Positions 12,675 to 25,441 are shown, numbered from the stretch's first letter. The stretch: 64,000 nt of DNA from Mycetocola tolaasinivorans (GCF_003667565.1 NZ_RCUX01000013.1:1-64000), one strand, 5' to 3'. Program-made: numbers and translations. The notes: generated by a model from the letters alone, not told the origin.

Positions 12675-13130
12675 CTACTTTTTTGGTTCGTTCCCCACGG
12701 CAACCTTACCCAGACCTGCGCCCAGGAACGAACCGAGGAGGTTCTGGGACCAATCGGTATCCCCCGTGGTGACCTTGTCACTCACCGGATCGGGCTCGGT
12801 TCCGGCCACCGCCGGGTCGAGATCGTTACGCACCACATAGATGTTTTCACCGGGGTTCACGTAGTACAGACGATCGCGTGCCTGGGTCTCGATATACGTT
12901 TTGTCATTCCAGCGTTCGCGCTCGGCCGTGAGGTTCGCGACGTTCGCGCGGTCATCGTGCACGAGCTTCTGGTAGAGCGCGATCTGCTGACGCTGCTCAA
13001 CGTAGATCTTGAGGTTCGGCGCGATGATCAGCACGCCCAGCGCGATCACGCCGAGCATAATGGCGGCAAACCCGGACAACCGAAGCCGACGCATCCATCC
13101 CGCACGTGCGGCGCTGCCCGTCTCGCTCAT
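12675..13130 (-). CDS. Septum formation initiator (FtsB/DivIC family)
   Basis: 151 aa: short cytoplasmic N-terminus, one membrane helix (~18-38, AAIMLGVIALGVLIIAPNL), then a periplasmic-side coiled coil (YVEQRQQIALYQKLVHD... LTAERERWND) and the family motif ARDRLYYVNPGE. It bridges FtsQ and FtsL homologues in the divisome. ATG at 13128-13130 follows GGGAACG; an upstream in-frame ATG was rejected. A ~50-residue C-terminal extension is typical of actinobacterial members. Neighbours eno and DUF501 are the classic context. Confidence 0.85.
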   Translation of the reverse strand: MSETGSAARAGWMRRLRLSGFAAIMLGVIALGVLIIAPNLKIYVEQRQQIALYQKLVHDDRANVANLTAERERWNDKTYIETQARDRLYYVNPGENIYVVRNDLDPAVAGTEPDPVSDKVTTGDTDWSQNLLGSFLGAGLGKVAVGNEPKK

Positions 13131-13338
13131 CCTGCGTTCCCTTCGCTGGTGTGGGAGAGAAGAAACCCTCCCGGTAAACGGAACTCCCGGCCCCGCATCC
13201 ACGAGTGGATCAGGACCGGGAGCACCGGTGGTACTGCTCTCAGCTTACGGTCGGATCATCCAGAATCCCGGATGACCCTCCCGAAGCCATGAAGCTCTCA
13301 GATTCGGCCGTGAGCGGCCGCCTGCTGAGGTGAGGCGA

Positions 13339-15946
<2,608 letters not shown>

Positions 15947-16027
15947 GCTCCCATTTTGGCATGAGTAAGCATCGGAACGAGCCCCCGCGGCCGAGGGTCG
16001 CACGCCCGTTCACACGGTCCAGCGCGA

Positions 16028-16747
16028 TTATCCCTCCGCGGCGCGCTCGGTGGCGTGGGTGCGCAGTGCCGACTCGGCGTCGAGCCCCAGCTCCTGCGCG
16101 CGCGCGGCGAGGGCAAAGAGGTGGGCACCGAGGCTTCGCTCATCGGCGAAAATCTCCTCCGGGAGCGGTGCGGCATCGGCGGCGACGGGGGTGCTACCCG
16201 AGCGTGCGAGCCGCGTGGCGACCTTCTGGGCGCGGGCGAGGGCCGGGAGCGTCGGGGCGATGCCGTCCAGAATCCCGGTGCGCTCGGCCTTTTCGGCGGC
16301 CTTTGCCGCGCCCCAGACGCGCAGCACCTCGTCCACGTTCGCGGCACCATCCGGGCCGAACACGTGCGGGTGGCGACGCACCATCTTTTCCCGGGCGTCC
16401 CGCACCACGTCGGCGAGGTCAAACCCCGCATTCGCATCACCCGCGGCAATCTCGGCGTGGAAGACGATCTGCAGCAGCACGTCGCCGAGCTCCTCGCGCA
16501 CGTGGGCGGGGTCGCCCTCATCGAGCGCCTCGAGCAGCTCATGGGTTTCCTCGAGCAGGTAGCGGCGCAGACCCTCGTGGGTCATCGCCTCGGTCCAGAC
16601 GCAGCGCAGGCGCGTCTGGTGCATGGCGGCGGCGTAGGCGGCGAGCTCCGCACCGGCCCGCGCATAGCTCTCGGCCTCCGGGAAGTCTGCGGCGGGGATC
16701 ACCGCGAGCGCGGCAACGCGGTCGTTGGGGCTGTCGGGAGCGGACAT
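16028..16747 (-). CDS. mazG: MazG nucleoside triphosphate pyrophosphohydrolase
   Basis: 239 aa. The MazG metal motif is visible: LLEETHELLEAL then REELGDVLLQIVFHA (EExxE and ExxD pairs, ~80-115). It hydrolyses (d)NTPs to NMP and PPi, a housecleaning role also tied to (p)ppGpp level control in other bacteria. Start ATG at 16745-16747 has GGAGG 7 nt upstream. The C-terminal half is Ala-rich and less conserved. It lies 81 nt upstream of hisS and may be cotranscribed. Confidence 0.92.
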   Translation of the reverse strand: MSAPDSPNDRVAALAVIPAADFPEAESYARAGAELAAYAAAMHQTRLRCVWTEAMTHEGLRRYLLEETHELLEALDEGDPAHVREELGDVLLQIVFHAEIAAGDANAGFDLADVVRDAREKMVRRHPHVFGPDGAANVDEVLRVWGAAKAAEKAERTGILDGIAPTLPALARAQKVATRLARSGSTPVAADAAPLPEEIFADERSLGAHLFALAARAQELGLDAESALRTHATERAAEG

Positions 16748-16906
16748 CGGGGCCTCCGGGTGAGTGCGTGGGCGCGGAGTCATAGCCTATCGACCAAACG
16801 GCTGATATTCTGGGGGATGGAGTGCCGGGAAGTCTGGTCGGCCCGGAGATCCCGTGGGGATCACGGATCAGGTTCGGCGCACCCGCGCCCGTTTCGAACG
16901 GACAGT

Positions 16907-18088
16907 ATGGCCCCCTCTCGACTCACCTCGGCGCTGCGTAGCGAACGCACCGGCGCACTCCTCCTGCTGGGCGCAGCCCTCGCCGGCCTCATCCTCGCCA
17001 ACTCCCCGCTCGGTTCGGGCCTCATCGAACTGCAGCACACGAGCGTGGGAATCGGCAACCTTCAACTGAGCATCGGCCACTGGATCAGTGACGGCCTCCT
17101 GGCGATCTTCTTCCTCGTGGTCGCGATCGATCTGCGCCACGAGCTCACGGCCGGGCAGCTCAACTCCTGGCAGCGGGCGCTGCACCCGGCCATCGCCGCG
17201 GTGGGCGGCGTGATCGTGCCCGCGCTGGTGTACCTCCTCATTGCCGGCCCGGCCGGGCAGCCGGGAGGGTGGCCGATCCCCACCGCGACCGACATCGCGT
17301 TTGCGCTGGGCGTGCTGGCCATGTTTGGCCGCGGCCTCCCCCCGCGTATCCGGGTATTCCTGCTCGCCCTGGCCGTCCTGGACGATCTGATCGCCATCGT
17401 CATCATCGCGATCTTCTTCGGCGGCAGCACCGAGTTCCTGCCGCTGGCCGGCGCCGTCATCGTTCTTGCCATCGCCGTCGTCGTCGGCCGGGCCCTCACC
17501 CGGGCGACGAGCCGGGAAACGCGACTCATGCTCGGGGCCCTGCTCGTGGTCCTCGGCATCGCGACCTGGGTTTTGACCCAGCTCTCCGGCGTGCACGCGA
17601 CCCTCGCCGGGGTGGCGTTTGGGCTGGTTCTCCCCGCGGGCGTCGGCCAGCCACTCGTGCACCGACTCGAACCGTGGAGCGCCGGCCTGGTGCTGCCCAT
17701 CTTCGCGTTCTCGGCCACCCTCGTGGTGATTCCCGCGGTGCCGCTCGGCGAGCTGTCGGCACCGTTCTGGGGCATCCTGGCCGCACTGCCGCTCGGCAAG
17801 CTGCTCGGTATCACCCTCGGTGGGCTGCTGGGTGCCTGGCTCCTCAGCCGCGGCGGGGCGGCGCGTGAGGGCGGGATGCGCGTCTCCGAGATCATCGCGG
17901 TGGGTCTGCTCGGCGGCATCGGTTTCACGGTGTCCCTGCTGATGACCACGCTGGCGTTCGCCGACGATCAGGCGCTCTCGGATCAGGGCATCCTCGCCGT
18001 GCTGCTGGGCTCGGTCCTCTCGGTGATCGCCGCCGCGATCATGCTGACGGTGCTTCGTAACCGAACGCGCGCAGCCAGCACGAACTAG
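16907..18088 (+). CDS. nhaA: Na+/H+ antiporter NhaA
   Basis: 393 aa with about 12 membrane helices. Conserved segments: SDGLLAIFFLVVAIDLRHEL, PTATDIAFALGVLAMFG, and LAVLDDLIAIVIIAIFF with the adjacent Asp pair that carries Na+/H+ in E. coli NhaA (D163/D164). It exchanges external protons for cytoplasmic sodium at alkaline pH. ATG at 16907-16909. Divergent from mazG over ~160 nt that must hold both promoters. Confidence 0.95.
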   Translation: MAPSRLTSALRSERTGALLLLGAALAGLILANSPLGSGLIELQHTSVGIGNLQLSIGHWISDGLLAIFFLVVAIDLRHELTAGQLNSWQRALHPAIAAVGGVIVPALVYLLIAGPAGQPGGWPIPTATDIAFALGVLAMFGRGLPPRIRVFLLALAVLDDLIAIVIIAIFFGGSTEFLPLAGAVIVLAIAVVVGRALTRATSRETRLMLGALLVVLGIATWVLTQLSGVHATLAGVAFGLVLPAGVGQPLVHRLEPWSAGLVLPIFAFSATLVVIPAVPLGELSAPFWGILAALPLGKLLGITLGGLLGAWLLSRGGAAREGGMRVSEIIAVGLLGGIGFTVSLLMTTLAFADDQALSDQGILAVLLGSVLSVIAAAIMLTVLRNRTRAASTN

Positions 18089-18137
18089 CATGTCCCTCAG
18101 GCGGCATCTCCTCACGACGAGTCCAGAAAGGGAGATT

Positions 18138-18875
18138 ATGAACGACCTCACGGGCGAATCCCTGGATGGCGGCAACATGGATCCCGTCATTCGAATCGGC
18201 GATACCGTGCGTCGGGTGAGTGGCCCCTGGACACCCTCGGTCCACTCGCTGCTGCGCCACTACGCCGAGGCAGGGATCACCCAGGTTCCGCGTGCCTTCG
18301 GGCTAGACGGAGCCGGCCGCGAGATGCTGTCGTACATCCCGGGTGAGACCATGGTTGCGCTGTCTCCCGAAGAGCAGTGGTCCCCCACCCTGCTCGACCA
18401 GGCTGCGCGTCTACTCCGACGCCTTCATGACGCCAGCACACCGCTCATCGAGACGGATTCTCCGTGGCGGATGGAGAGTCACTATCCGGTGCAGGTGATC
18501 TGCCACAACGACTTTGCGCCATACAACCTCATCGCCTCTGAGGGACAGCTGGCTGGTGCCATCGACTTTGATATGGCCTCCCCCGGTCCGCGCCTCTGGG
18601 ATCTCAGCTACCTGGCCTATCGGCTGGTCCCCTTCGCCGAAGATGCGGAGGGCTTTGATGAGGAGCGTGACGGCACCCCGGACAACCGGTTAGCAGCCCT
18701 GCTCGACGCATATCGTGGCGACGTCGACCCGGCCGAGGTGAGGCCGATGATCGCGCGACGGTTGGTGGCGCTGGCCGAATTCACCGAGCATCGGGCACAG
18801 GAAACGGGGCGAACGGACCTCCTGGACCATGCGTCCATGTATCGCCGGGATGCCGCACGAATGCGTACCGGCTAG
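18138..18875 (+). CDS. Aminoglycoside phosphotransferase (APH)-family kinase
   Basis: 245 aa kinase-like fold. The catalytic HNDFAPYN loop (~118-125, HxDxxxxN) and the metal motif AIDFDMASPGPRLWDL (~138-153) are intact. Substrate unknown; many members phosphorylate small molecules rather than aminoglycosides, and resistance should not be assumed. Start ATG 18138-18140 has AAAGGGAGA upstream. It contains a TTA leucine codon at 18690-18692, rare in this DNA. It begins 49 nt after nhaA. Confidence 0.8.
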   Translation: MNDLTGESLDGGNMDPVIRIGDTVRRVSGPWTPSVHSLLRHYAEAGITQVPRAFGLDGAGREMLSYIPGETMVALSPEEQWSPTLLDQAARLLRRLHDASTPLIETDSPWRMESHYPVQVICHNDFAPYNLIASEGQLAGAIDFDMASPGPRLWDLSYLAYRLVPFAEDAEGFDEERDGTPDNRLAALLDAYRGDVDPAEVRPMIARRLVALAEFTEHRAQETGRTDLLDHASMYRRDAARMRTG

Positions 18876-18911
18876 GACGGGTGGCTCCGGAGACGTCCGG
18901 GCAACCGGGTG

Positions 18912-20585
18912 CTATCGAGTGAGCTCGAACCTCACCAGGATCGAGCGGTGCAGTTCGAAGGACTCGGTCTGCTCATAGCCGGCGCGTTCCAGCTCGGTAA
19001 CGTAGGCGTCGCTCTTGGCCTGGTCGGTGGAGAATCGCTCACCCGCGCGCACGAGCCACACGGTCTCGGCACCGTCGAGGCGCTGAACGGTTTCGGCGGT
19101 GGAGTATGCCCTATCCCAGAGGCCGTCGGTGTCATCGAAGCGGGTCTTGAGGCCCACGTCCTTCAGACCGGCAAACGCCTCGGGGTAGAGGTACTTGGCC
19201 AGGCGCGGCTTCTTCGCATTGATCGCGGTCTGGTCAAAGATGATGGAGTCCCCGGGCCGCGCGTGCTCGGCCACGGTCTCGGAGAGTGTGTTCCAGTCCA
19301 CGCCACCGTTACGCGGGTAGGGCGTGCGCTGGCCCAGGTAGGTGGGCAGCGAGCCCCACACCACGGCAATCACCAGGATCGGCACGAGCCAGCGGGCACG
19401 CAGCAAGCGGGTCAGCGCGACGAGGCCCACGGCCATCAGCAGCGCGATCGCCGGAGCGGTAAATGCCAGGTAGCGCGGCGAGTAGAGCGGGGTGACGGTG
19501 GTCCCCAGCGCGAGCAGCACCGAGGGTACCACGAGCCAGGGCAGCGCCACGGTCAGGACACCCGGCAGTGCCGCATCCTCCGGGCGATAGAGATCACGCA
19601 GCGCGCGTGCCCGTACTCCGCTGGATCGGCGCAGCAGCCAGGCGACCACCGCGAGCACCAGACCGATCACGATCAGCGCCCAGCCGATCAACGCGGGTAG
19701 CTGCTGCGAGAACCACGGGGTCTCAAACAGCGCCGACATCGTGAGGCCATCGCGGGAGTGTAGGAAGGCGACCTGCTCGCGTTCCAGGTACGCGTAGATC
19801 ACCACGGGCACCGCGAGAATCGCACCCAGCGCGCTCCAGAGGGCCGCACGCAGCACAATCGAGAGTCCCGGACGCATCGCAATCACGATCACCGCGAACA
19901 CCACCACGAACAGCACCGTGTAGATGAAGACCACGCTCGAGAGCGCAAACAGCACGGCAAACCCGAGCCACGGCAGCACCCGCGGTTCGCGCCGAGCAAC
20001 CAGGCGCACGAGCACGAGCAGCAGCCAGATCACCAGCAGCATCGTGAACGCGTAGGCACGGGTTTCGGTGCCGTAGTAGGTCACCCGGGGAACGGTCGCA
20101 AACAGCAGCGCCGCCACGACGCCCACACCGCGGCCGGCGAGCAGCGTCGCGAGGCGGGCCAGCAGGATTGCCGCACCGCCCACCGCGAGCGCGGAGGGCA
20201 GCCGGACGGAGAACGGCGACGCGCCAAAGATATCGATCCAGAGGTGCAGGAACGCGTAGTACAGTCCGTGCACCGCATCCACCGTGCCGAGCATCGCCCA
20301 GAGCGAGCCCCAGTCACGCTGCGCGGACATGATGCTCGCCGCCTCATCGCCCCACAGCGAGGGGATCCAGGATCCGGTGACCGAAATCGCAACCGCGATC
20401 AGGCCCAGTAGTGCCAGTACCGGCCAGGGCAGGGTTCGCCAAACCGGCGCGGAAGAAGTCGGGGTGGTGAGGGTTTGATGCACCGACCCAGTAAACCACG
20501 TGGCACCCGAGAATCCGCCTAACAGCGCCCTGACCGGTGGAAAGCCTCGCGTGTCCCGGCCGATGACCGGAACACGCGAACCCAC
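18912..20585 (-). CDS. GT-C membrane glycosyltransferase (family 39-like)
   Basis: 557 aa, about 11-13 membrane helices. The first extracytoplasmic loop holds LWGDEAAS, the acidic motif of polyprenyl-phosphate-sugar-dependent GT-C enzymes, and VRLPSALAVGG is typical of the ArnT/PMT superfamily. The last ~150 residues form a soluble extracytoplasmic domain. It probably transfers a sugar from a lipid carrier to a cell-envelope acceptor. The GTG at 20583-20585 overlaps the mfd stop (TAGTG), so it is coupled to mfd; a downstream GTG near codon 35 is an alternative start. Confidence 0.8.
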   Translation of the reverse strand: MGSRVPVIGRDTRGFPPVRALLGGFSGATWFTGSVHQTLTTPTSSAPVWRTLPWPVLALLGLIAVAISVTGSWIPSLWGDEAASIMSAQRDWGSLWAMLGTVDAVHGLYYAFLHLWIDIFGASPFSVRLPSALAVGGAAILLARLATLLAGRGVGVVAALLFATVPRVTYYGTETRAYAFTMLLVIWLLLVLVRLVARREPRVLPWLGFAVLFALSSVVFIYTVLFVVVFAVIVIAMRPGLSIVLRAALWSALGAILAVPVVIYAYLEREQVAFLHSRDGLTMSALFETPWFSQQLPALIGWALIVIGLVLAVVAWLLRRSSGVRARALRDLYRPEDAALPGVLTVALPWLVVPSVLLALGTTVTPLYSPRYLAFTAPAIALLMAVGLVALTRLLRARWLVPILVIAVVWGSLPTYLGQRTPYPRNGGVDWNTLSETVAEHARPGDSIIFDQTAINAKKPRLAKYLYPEAFAGLKDVGLKTRFDDTDGLWDRAYSTAETVQRLDGAETVWLVRAGERFSTDQAKSDAYVTELERAGYEQTESFELHRSILVRFELTR

Positions 20586-23500
20586 TACTCCTTCGTGGAA
20601 CCCTCCACCGGGAAGAGGGCGTCAAGCAGGGTGTAGACCCACTCGATCAGCGCGGCGTCCTCGAGCGCCTCGCCGTCGATTCGCGGCTGCGGCACCACGA
20701 GGGCGTCGCCGCCAGCCAGCAGCTTCGCCTGCGGATACATGCGGCGTAGGCGCGCCTGCAGGGAGTCCGGCAGGTGCGCGGGCGCGATGCGCAGGTTCGG
20801 CCCCATCGTGATCACATCCGACAGCCCCGAGGCCTGGGCGCGACGGCGCAGCTTTGAAACCGCCACCAGGTTCTTCACCTCAAGGGGCGGGGTGCCATAG
20901 CGGTCCACGAGCTCCTCGACCACGAGGTCGATGCGGTCCTCATCGGTCATCTTTGCCGAGGAGGCCGCGCTCGAAAGCTTCTGGTAGGCCTCGAGGCGCA
21001 GGCGCTCGCTGTCCACGTAGTCTTCGGGAATGTGGGCGTCGATCGGCAGTTCGAGGCGCAGCTCGGTCGGGCCCGAGGTGTCTTCCCCGCGGAACGTGTT
21101 GACGGCCTCGCCGATCATCCGCAGGTAGAGGTCAAAACCCACACCGGCGATGTGCCCGGCCTGCTCGCCGCCGAGCAGGTTACCGGCACCACGGATTTCG
21201 AGGTCCTTCAGCGCAACCTGCATACCCGAACCCAGCTCGTTATTGGCCGCAATCGTGGAGAGGCGATCATGAGCGGTTTCGGACAGCGGCTTGGCTGGGT
21301 CATAGAGGAAGTACGCGTACGCGCGCTCGCGCCCACGCCCCACACGCCCGCGCAGCTGGTGCAGCTGACTCAGGCCGTACTTGTCCGCACGGTCGATGAT
21401 GATGGTGTTGGCGTTCGAGATGTCCAGACCGGTCTCGATGATCGTGGTGCACACGAGCACGTCAAACTTGCGCTCCCAGAAGTCGACCACGACCTGCTCC
21501 AGCTGGTGCTCGCTCAGCTTTCCGTGGGCCACGGCGATGCGCGCCTCGGGCACCAGCTCGGCCAGCTGGGACGCCACCCGGCTGATGCTCGACACCCGGT
21601 TGTGCACGAAGAAGATCTGGCCCTCGCGCAGCAGCTCACGACGGATCGACGCGGCGATCTGCTTGTCGTTGTAGGGCCCCACGAAGCTCAGCACCGGCTG
21701 GCGCTCCTCGGGCGGGGTCGCGAGGGTCGACATTTCGCGGATGCCGGTCACGGCCATCTCAAGCGTGCGGGGAATCGGGGTCGCGCTCATCGCCAGGATG
21801 TCGACGTTGGTCTTGAGCTTTTTCAGTTTGTCCTTGTGTTCGACGCCGAAGCGCTGCTCCTCATCGATGATCACGAGACCGAGATCCTTGAAGAGCACGT
21901 TGTCGGTGAGCAGGCGGTGGGTACCGATCACGATGTCCACCGTGCCGGACTCGAGCCCCGCGATGACCTCCTTGGCCTCCTTCGCGGTCTGGAACCGGCT
22001 CAGGGCACGCAGGTGCACCGGGAAGCCGGCGTAGCGCTCGGCGAAGGTCTCGAAGTGCTGCTTCACGAGCAGGGTGGTGGGCACGAGCACGGCCACCTGC
22101 TTGCCATCCTGGATGGCCTTGAATGCCGCACGCACGGCCACCTCGGTCTTGCCGAAGCCCACGTCGCCCGAGAGCAGGCGATCCATCGGGATTGACTTCT
22201 CCATGTCGGTCTTGACCTCGCTGATGGTGGTCAGCTGATCCGGGGTTTCGGGGTACGGGAAGGCCTCCTCCAACTCGCGCTGCCAGGGGGTATCCGGGCC
22301 AAAGGAGTGGCCAACACTCGCCATGCGCGCCGAGTAGAGCTTCACCAGCTCGACCGCGATATCGCGCACGGCCTTGCGCGCCTTCGACTTGGCCTGCGCC
22401 CAGTCCGAGCCGCCCATCTTCGATAGCTGCGGTGCCTCGCCGCCCACGTAGCGAGAAAGCAGGTCGAGCTGATCGATGGGCACCAGGAGCTTGTCTCCGG
22501 GGAATCCGCGCTTGCTCGGCGCATACTCCAACACCAGGTATTCGCGCAGCGATTTGATCGGGTTACGCCCGCCGGTGGATACCGTGCGCTGGCTCATCTC
22601 AACAAACCGGCCGATGCCGTGGGTCTGGTGCACCACGTGGTCGCCGGGGTTCAGCTGGAGTGGATCAACCACGTTACGGCGACGCGAGGCCAGCTTCTTC
22701 ACCGCGCGGGAGTCGTAGCCCACCGCGCGACCGTAGAACTCGGCCTCGCTGATCAGGCCGAGCGAGATCTCGTCGAGTTCAAAGCCGTGGTCGAGGCTCG
22801 CCTGCACCAGGAAGGCCACGCCACTCTCAAACTCGGCGGGCAGCTCGGTCACGATGCGGGCGGCCAGGCCGGCATCGCTCAGGACGTCGCGGGCACGCTC
22901 CAGCATGCCCTGCCCGCCGGCGGTAATAATCAGCGACCAACCCGCGCGCAGGCGCTCGCCCACGTGCGCAATCGCACCCTCGACGTTACCGCTGAAGCTC
23001 GGCACGGCCTCGGCCGCAACCCGCACCTCGAGCATCGCGTCGATGTCGATATCGCCATCGGCCGGGCCCTGCTGGAACGAACTGAACGTCCACCACGGGT
23101 GATCCGTGTTGGGCTCCCCGGGGCGGGAGTACTTCAGCGAGTCGCGCAGCGCACCGAGGGTGATGAACTCGCCGCCACCGAGGTCGATCGGTGCGCCGGC
23201 ACCCGCGGTCGCGGCGCTCCAGGCGGCGGCCAAGAACTCGCGGTTTGTTTCGGCGAGGCTGATCGCGCGGGTGGTGACGCGCTCGGGCGAGGACACCGCG
23301 ATGGCGGTGCCCGCGGGCAGATAGTGGCCGACGTTGACCAGCCGTTCGAGCAGCGCCGGTGCCAGGGACTCCATGCCCTCGACCGGGATGCCCTCGGCGA
23401 TCTTTTCCAGCATGTTGGAGATGCCGGGGAACTCGTCGCGCATCTCGCGAGCGCGCTGACGCACCGGCGCGGTCAGCAGCAGCTCGCGCGCGGGTGCCAG

Positions 23501-24187
23501 CTCGATCTGCGGGAGGTCTTCGTCCTGGGAGCGCTGATCGGCCACCGAGAAGCGACGGATCTGCTCGACCTCGTCGCCGAAGAAATCGACCCGGAACGGG
23601 TGATCGGCGGTGGGTGGGAAAACATCGAGGATGCCGCCGCGCAGCGCGAACTCGCCGCGGCGCGCGACCAGGTCGACCCGGGTGTACGCGGATTCCACCA
23701 GCTCACCGGCGAGCTTCTGCAGGTCGTGCCCGCGAGCACCGGCGGCCAGGGTGATCGGCTCGGTATCGGCAAGGTTTTCGGCCAGCGGCTGTAGCGCGGC
23801 GCGCACGGAGGCAACCACCACGAGTGTGCGTTCGCCGTCCCAGGTGCGCAGGGCACGCAGGGCCGCCAGGCGGCGGCCCACGATCTCGGTGGAGGGGCTC
23901 AGGCGCTCGTGCGGCAGGGTCTCCCAGGCCGGGAAGTCAACGATGTCTCCGCCTGGCAGCAGCGCGCGCAGGCTCGCGATGAGGGACTCGGAGTCGCGGC
24001 CGGTCGCGGTGATCGCGAGCACCACCGGGGGCGCTCCGGCCTCACGGCGACGCTCAACGAGACCCGCGATGAGCGGGGCGGTCAGCCCCTCGGTGACCGA
24101 GAAGTCGGCATCACGCGGGGCGTAGTCGAGGGCGGCGTTAAAGGAGGGAGCGCCAGAAAGCGCGGAAATCAGACCCGAAAGCATCAC
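20585..24187 (-). CDS. mfd: Transcription-repair coupling factor Mfd
   Basis: 1200 aa. N-terminal UvrB-like module, RNA-polymerase interaction domain (DPLQLNPGDHVVHQTHGIGR), and a RecG-like translocase: Walker A GDVGFGKTEVA, DEEQRFG box (VIIDEEQRFGVEHK), GTHRLL, SATPIPRTLEMA, and RGRVGRGRERAYAY; then the C-terminal TRCF domain. It removes stalled RNA polymerase and recruits UvrA. Start is GTG 24187 or ATG 24184, with no clear Shine-Dalgarno to choose between them. Coupled to the downstream glycosyltransferase. Confidence 0.97.
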   Translation of the reverse strand: MMLSGLISALSGAPSFNAALDYAPRDADFSVTEGLTAPLIAGLVERRREAGAPPVVLAITATGRDSESLIASLRALLPGGDIVDFPAWETLPHERLSPSTEIVGRRLAALRALRTWDGERTLVVVASVRAALQPLAENLADTEPITLAAGARGHDLQKLAGELVESAYTRVDLVARRGEFALRGGILDVFPPTADHPFRVDFFGDEVEQIRRFSVADQRSQDEDLPQIELAPARELLLTAPVRQRAREMRDEFPGISNMLEKIAEGIPVEGMESLAPALLERLVNVGHYLPAGTAIAVSSPERVTTRAISLAETNREFLAAAWSAATAGAGAPIDLGGGEFITLGALRDSLKYSRPGEPNTDHPWWTFSSFQQGPADGDIDIDAMLEVRVAAEAVPSFSGNVEGAIAHVGERLRAGWSLIITAGGQGMLERARDVLSDAGLAARIVTELPAEFESGVAFLVQASLDHGFELDEISLGLISEAEFYGRAVGYDSRAVKKLASRRRNVVDPLQLNPGDHVVHQTHGIGRFVEMSQRTVSTGGRNPIKSLREYLVLEYAPSKRGFPGDKLLVPIDQLDLLSRYVGGEAPQLSKMGGSDWAQAKSKARKAVRDIAVELVKLYSARMASVGHSFGPDTPWQRELEEAFPYPETPDQLTTISEVKTDMEKSIPMDRLLSGDVGFGKTEVAVRAAFKAIQDGKQVAVLVPTTLLVKQHFETFAERYAGFPVHLRALSRFQTAKEAKEVIAGLESGTVDIVIGTHRLLTDNVLFKDLGLVIIDEEQRFGVEHKDKLKKLKTNVDILAMSATPIPRTLEMAVTGIREMSTLATPPEERQPVLSFVGPYNDKQIAASIRRELLREGQIFFVHNRVSSISRVASQLAELVPEARIAVAHGKLSEHQLEQVVVDFWERKFDVLVCTTIIETGLDISNANTIIIDRADKYGLSQLHQLRGRVGRGRERAYAYFLYDPAKPLSETAHDRLSTIAANNELGSGMQVALKDLEIRGAGNLLGGEQAGHIAGVGFDLYLRMIGEAVNTFRGEDTSGPTELRLELPIDAHIPEDYVDSERLRLEAYQKLSSAASSAKMTDEDRIDLVVEELVDRYGTPPLEVKNLVAVSKLRRRAQASGLSDVITMGPNLRIAPAHLPDSLQARLRRMYPQAKLLAGGDALVVPQPRIDGEALEDAALIEWVYTLLDALFPVEGSTKE

Positions 24188-24418
24188 CGAGTAAGTCTAA
24201 TCGGCCCCGGTGACATCGACGTCATACGGCCTCTGCCAGGAGCGAACGCAAAACCGCCCGGACGAGATACCATCCGTTTTATTACGAAAATGCGACAACA
24301 TAACGATCAGTTTGCGACATACCCTTTCCCTCCCGACCCGATTCGAAGAATCATGGGAGATGCCGAACTCAATCAGTGCTGATCGGACTGGCGTCCCCCA
24401 CTACGAAAGGCATCACCC

Positions 24419-24775
24419 GTGACACTCTCCGCAACCCTCGAAAATGCGACGGATCTCCCCGACGCAATCACAGGCTTCATCTCCGCCGCGATCCAGCCGG
24501 ATCCCGCTGAGATCAACAACTTCCTCACTCCGTCGGCACAGATCATCGACCACGACGAAATCTTCAGCGGCGAGGAGGCCCACATTCGCTGGGCACGCCG
24601 CTTCACCGAGCGCCGGGTGAGCGCCCAGCACTTCGGAATCGAGCGTGATGCCCACGGCGTCACCCTGCTCTACCGCGTGCACACCGGGGATGACAGCGGC
24701 CCCGGCGTGCGCCGCTACACCTTCGCCCTCACCGCCAACGGAAAGCTCATCGAGAGCCTCACCGTCGCCGAATAG
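24419..24775 (+). CDS. NTF2/SnoaL-like protein, 118 aa
   Basis: Size and pattern (N-terminal helices, FLTPSAQIIDHDEIFSGEEA, then RRYTFALTANGKLIESLTV) match the NTF2/SnoaL-like cone fold, used by small-molecule isomerases and by stand-alone binding proteins. No catalytic set can be assigned. GTG start (24419-24421) with GAAAGG 7 nt upstream. It stands alone in a ~670-nt gap between mfd and pth on the opposite strand. Confidence 0.65.
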   Translation: MTLSATLENATDLPDAITGFISAAIQPDPAEINNFLTPSAQIIDHDEIFSGEEAHIRWARRFTERRVSAQHFGIERDAHGVTLLYRVHTGDDSGPGVRRYTFALTANGKLIESLTVAE

Positions 24776-24853
24776 AGCCCACATCGCCGCGAGCCCCGAT
24801 CCCCTCCACGGGGCGGGGCTCGCGGCGTGTGTACGCCGTGGATTAGGAGGACG

Positions 24854-25441
24854 CTAGCTCCGGGTGTGGAACCTGAGCTGCGCCGCGGTCAGGCCATCCG
24901 TGGCCACGAGTTCGGCGGCATCGGCGGCATCACCGATCAGAATCGGCAGGGTTTCACGCTCGGTCGAGCTAAAGGGTGCCAGGACAAAGTCTGCCGGATC
25001 CTGGCGCCCGTCGGGGCGGCCAATGCCGGTACGCACCCGCACGAACTCCGGGGTGCCGAGGGCCGCCGCGATGTCGCGTAGGCCATTGTGACCGCCGTGC
25101 CCGCCACCGATCTTCAGCTTGATGGTGTCAAACGGGATGTCCATTTCATCGTGCACCACGATGATCCGCTCGGGCGGAATGGAGTAGAACGACGCCAGCG
25201 CCGCGGTCTGCTTACCCGACACGTTCATGAAGGAGGTGAGCGTGGCCACGATCAGCTTGGGGCCGCCCGGGTGCAGGAAACCCTCGGCTACCAGCGCCGC
25301 ACTGCGGTGGCGCTTGAGCTGCTGCCCGAGGCGGCGGGAAAGCTCGGCGATCACCATCTGCCCGATGTTGTGCCGGGTGCGTTCGTAGCGCGGCCCGGGG
25401 TTACCGAGGCCGATGACCAACCAGGTGTTTGCTGCAGCCAT
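24854..25441 (-). CDS. pth: Peptidyl-tRNA hydrolase
   Basis: 195 aa from the ATG at 25439-25441. It frees tRNAs from prematurely released peptidyl-tRNA. Signatures: WLVIGLGNPGPRYERTRHNIG (catalytic His), FMNVSG, VVHDEMDIPF and GGGHGGHNGLRD. An in-frame ATG at 25504 would add 21 residues (MTDSARSGRWWHFF...), not usual for the family; the shorter form matches typical length. It lies 167 nt after rplY, the common actinobacterial rplY-pth order. Confidence 0.93.
   Translation of the reverse strand: MAAANTWLVIGLGNPGPRYERTRHNIGQMVIAELSRRLGQQLKRHRSAALVAEGFLHPGGPKLIVATLTSFMNVSGKQTAALASFYSIPPERIIVVHDEMDIPFDTIKLKIGGGHGGHNGLRDIAAALGTPEFVRVRTGIGRPDGRQDPADFVLAPFSSTERETLPILIGDAADAAELVATDGLTAAQLRFHTRS

Noticed and set aside
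18138-18875. Aminoglycoside resistance gene
   Set aside because: The kinase motifs are those of the broad APH superfamily; no resistance subfamily signature was recognised, so only the family is called.
24188-24418. Small RNA or gene between mfd and the NTF2-like gene
   Set aside because: No frame with a start and ribosome site and no strong hairpin; taken as promoter region.
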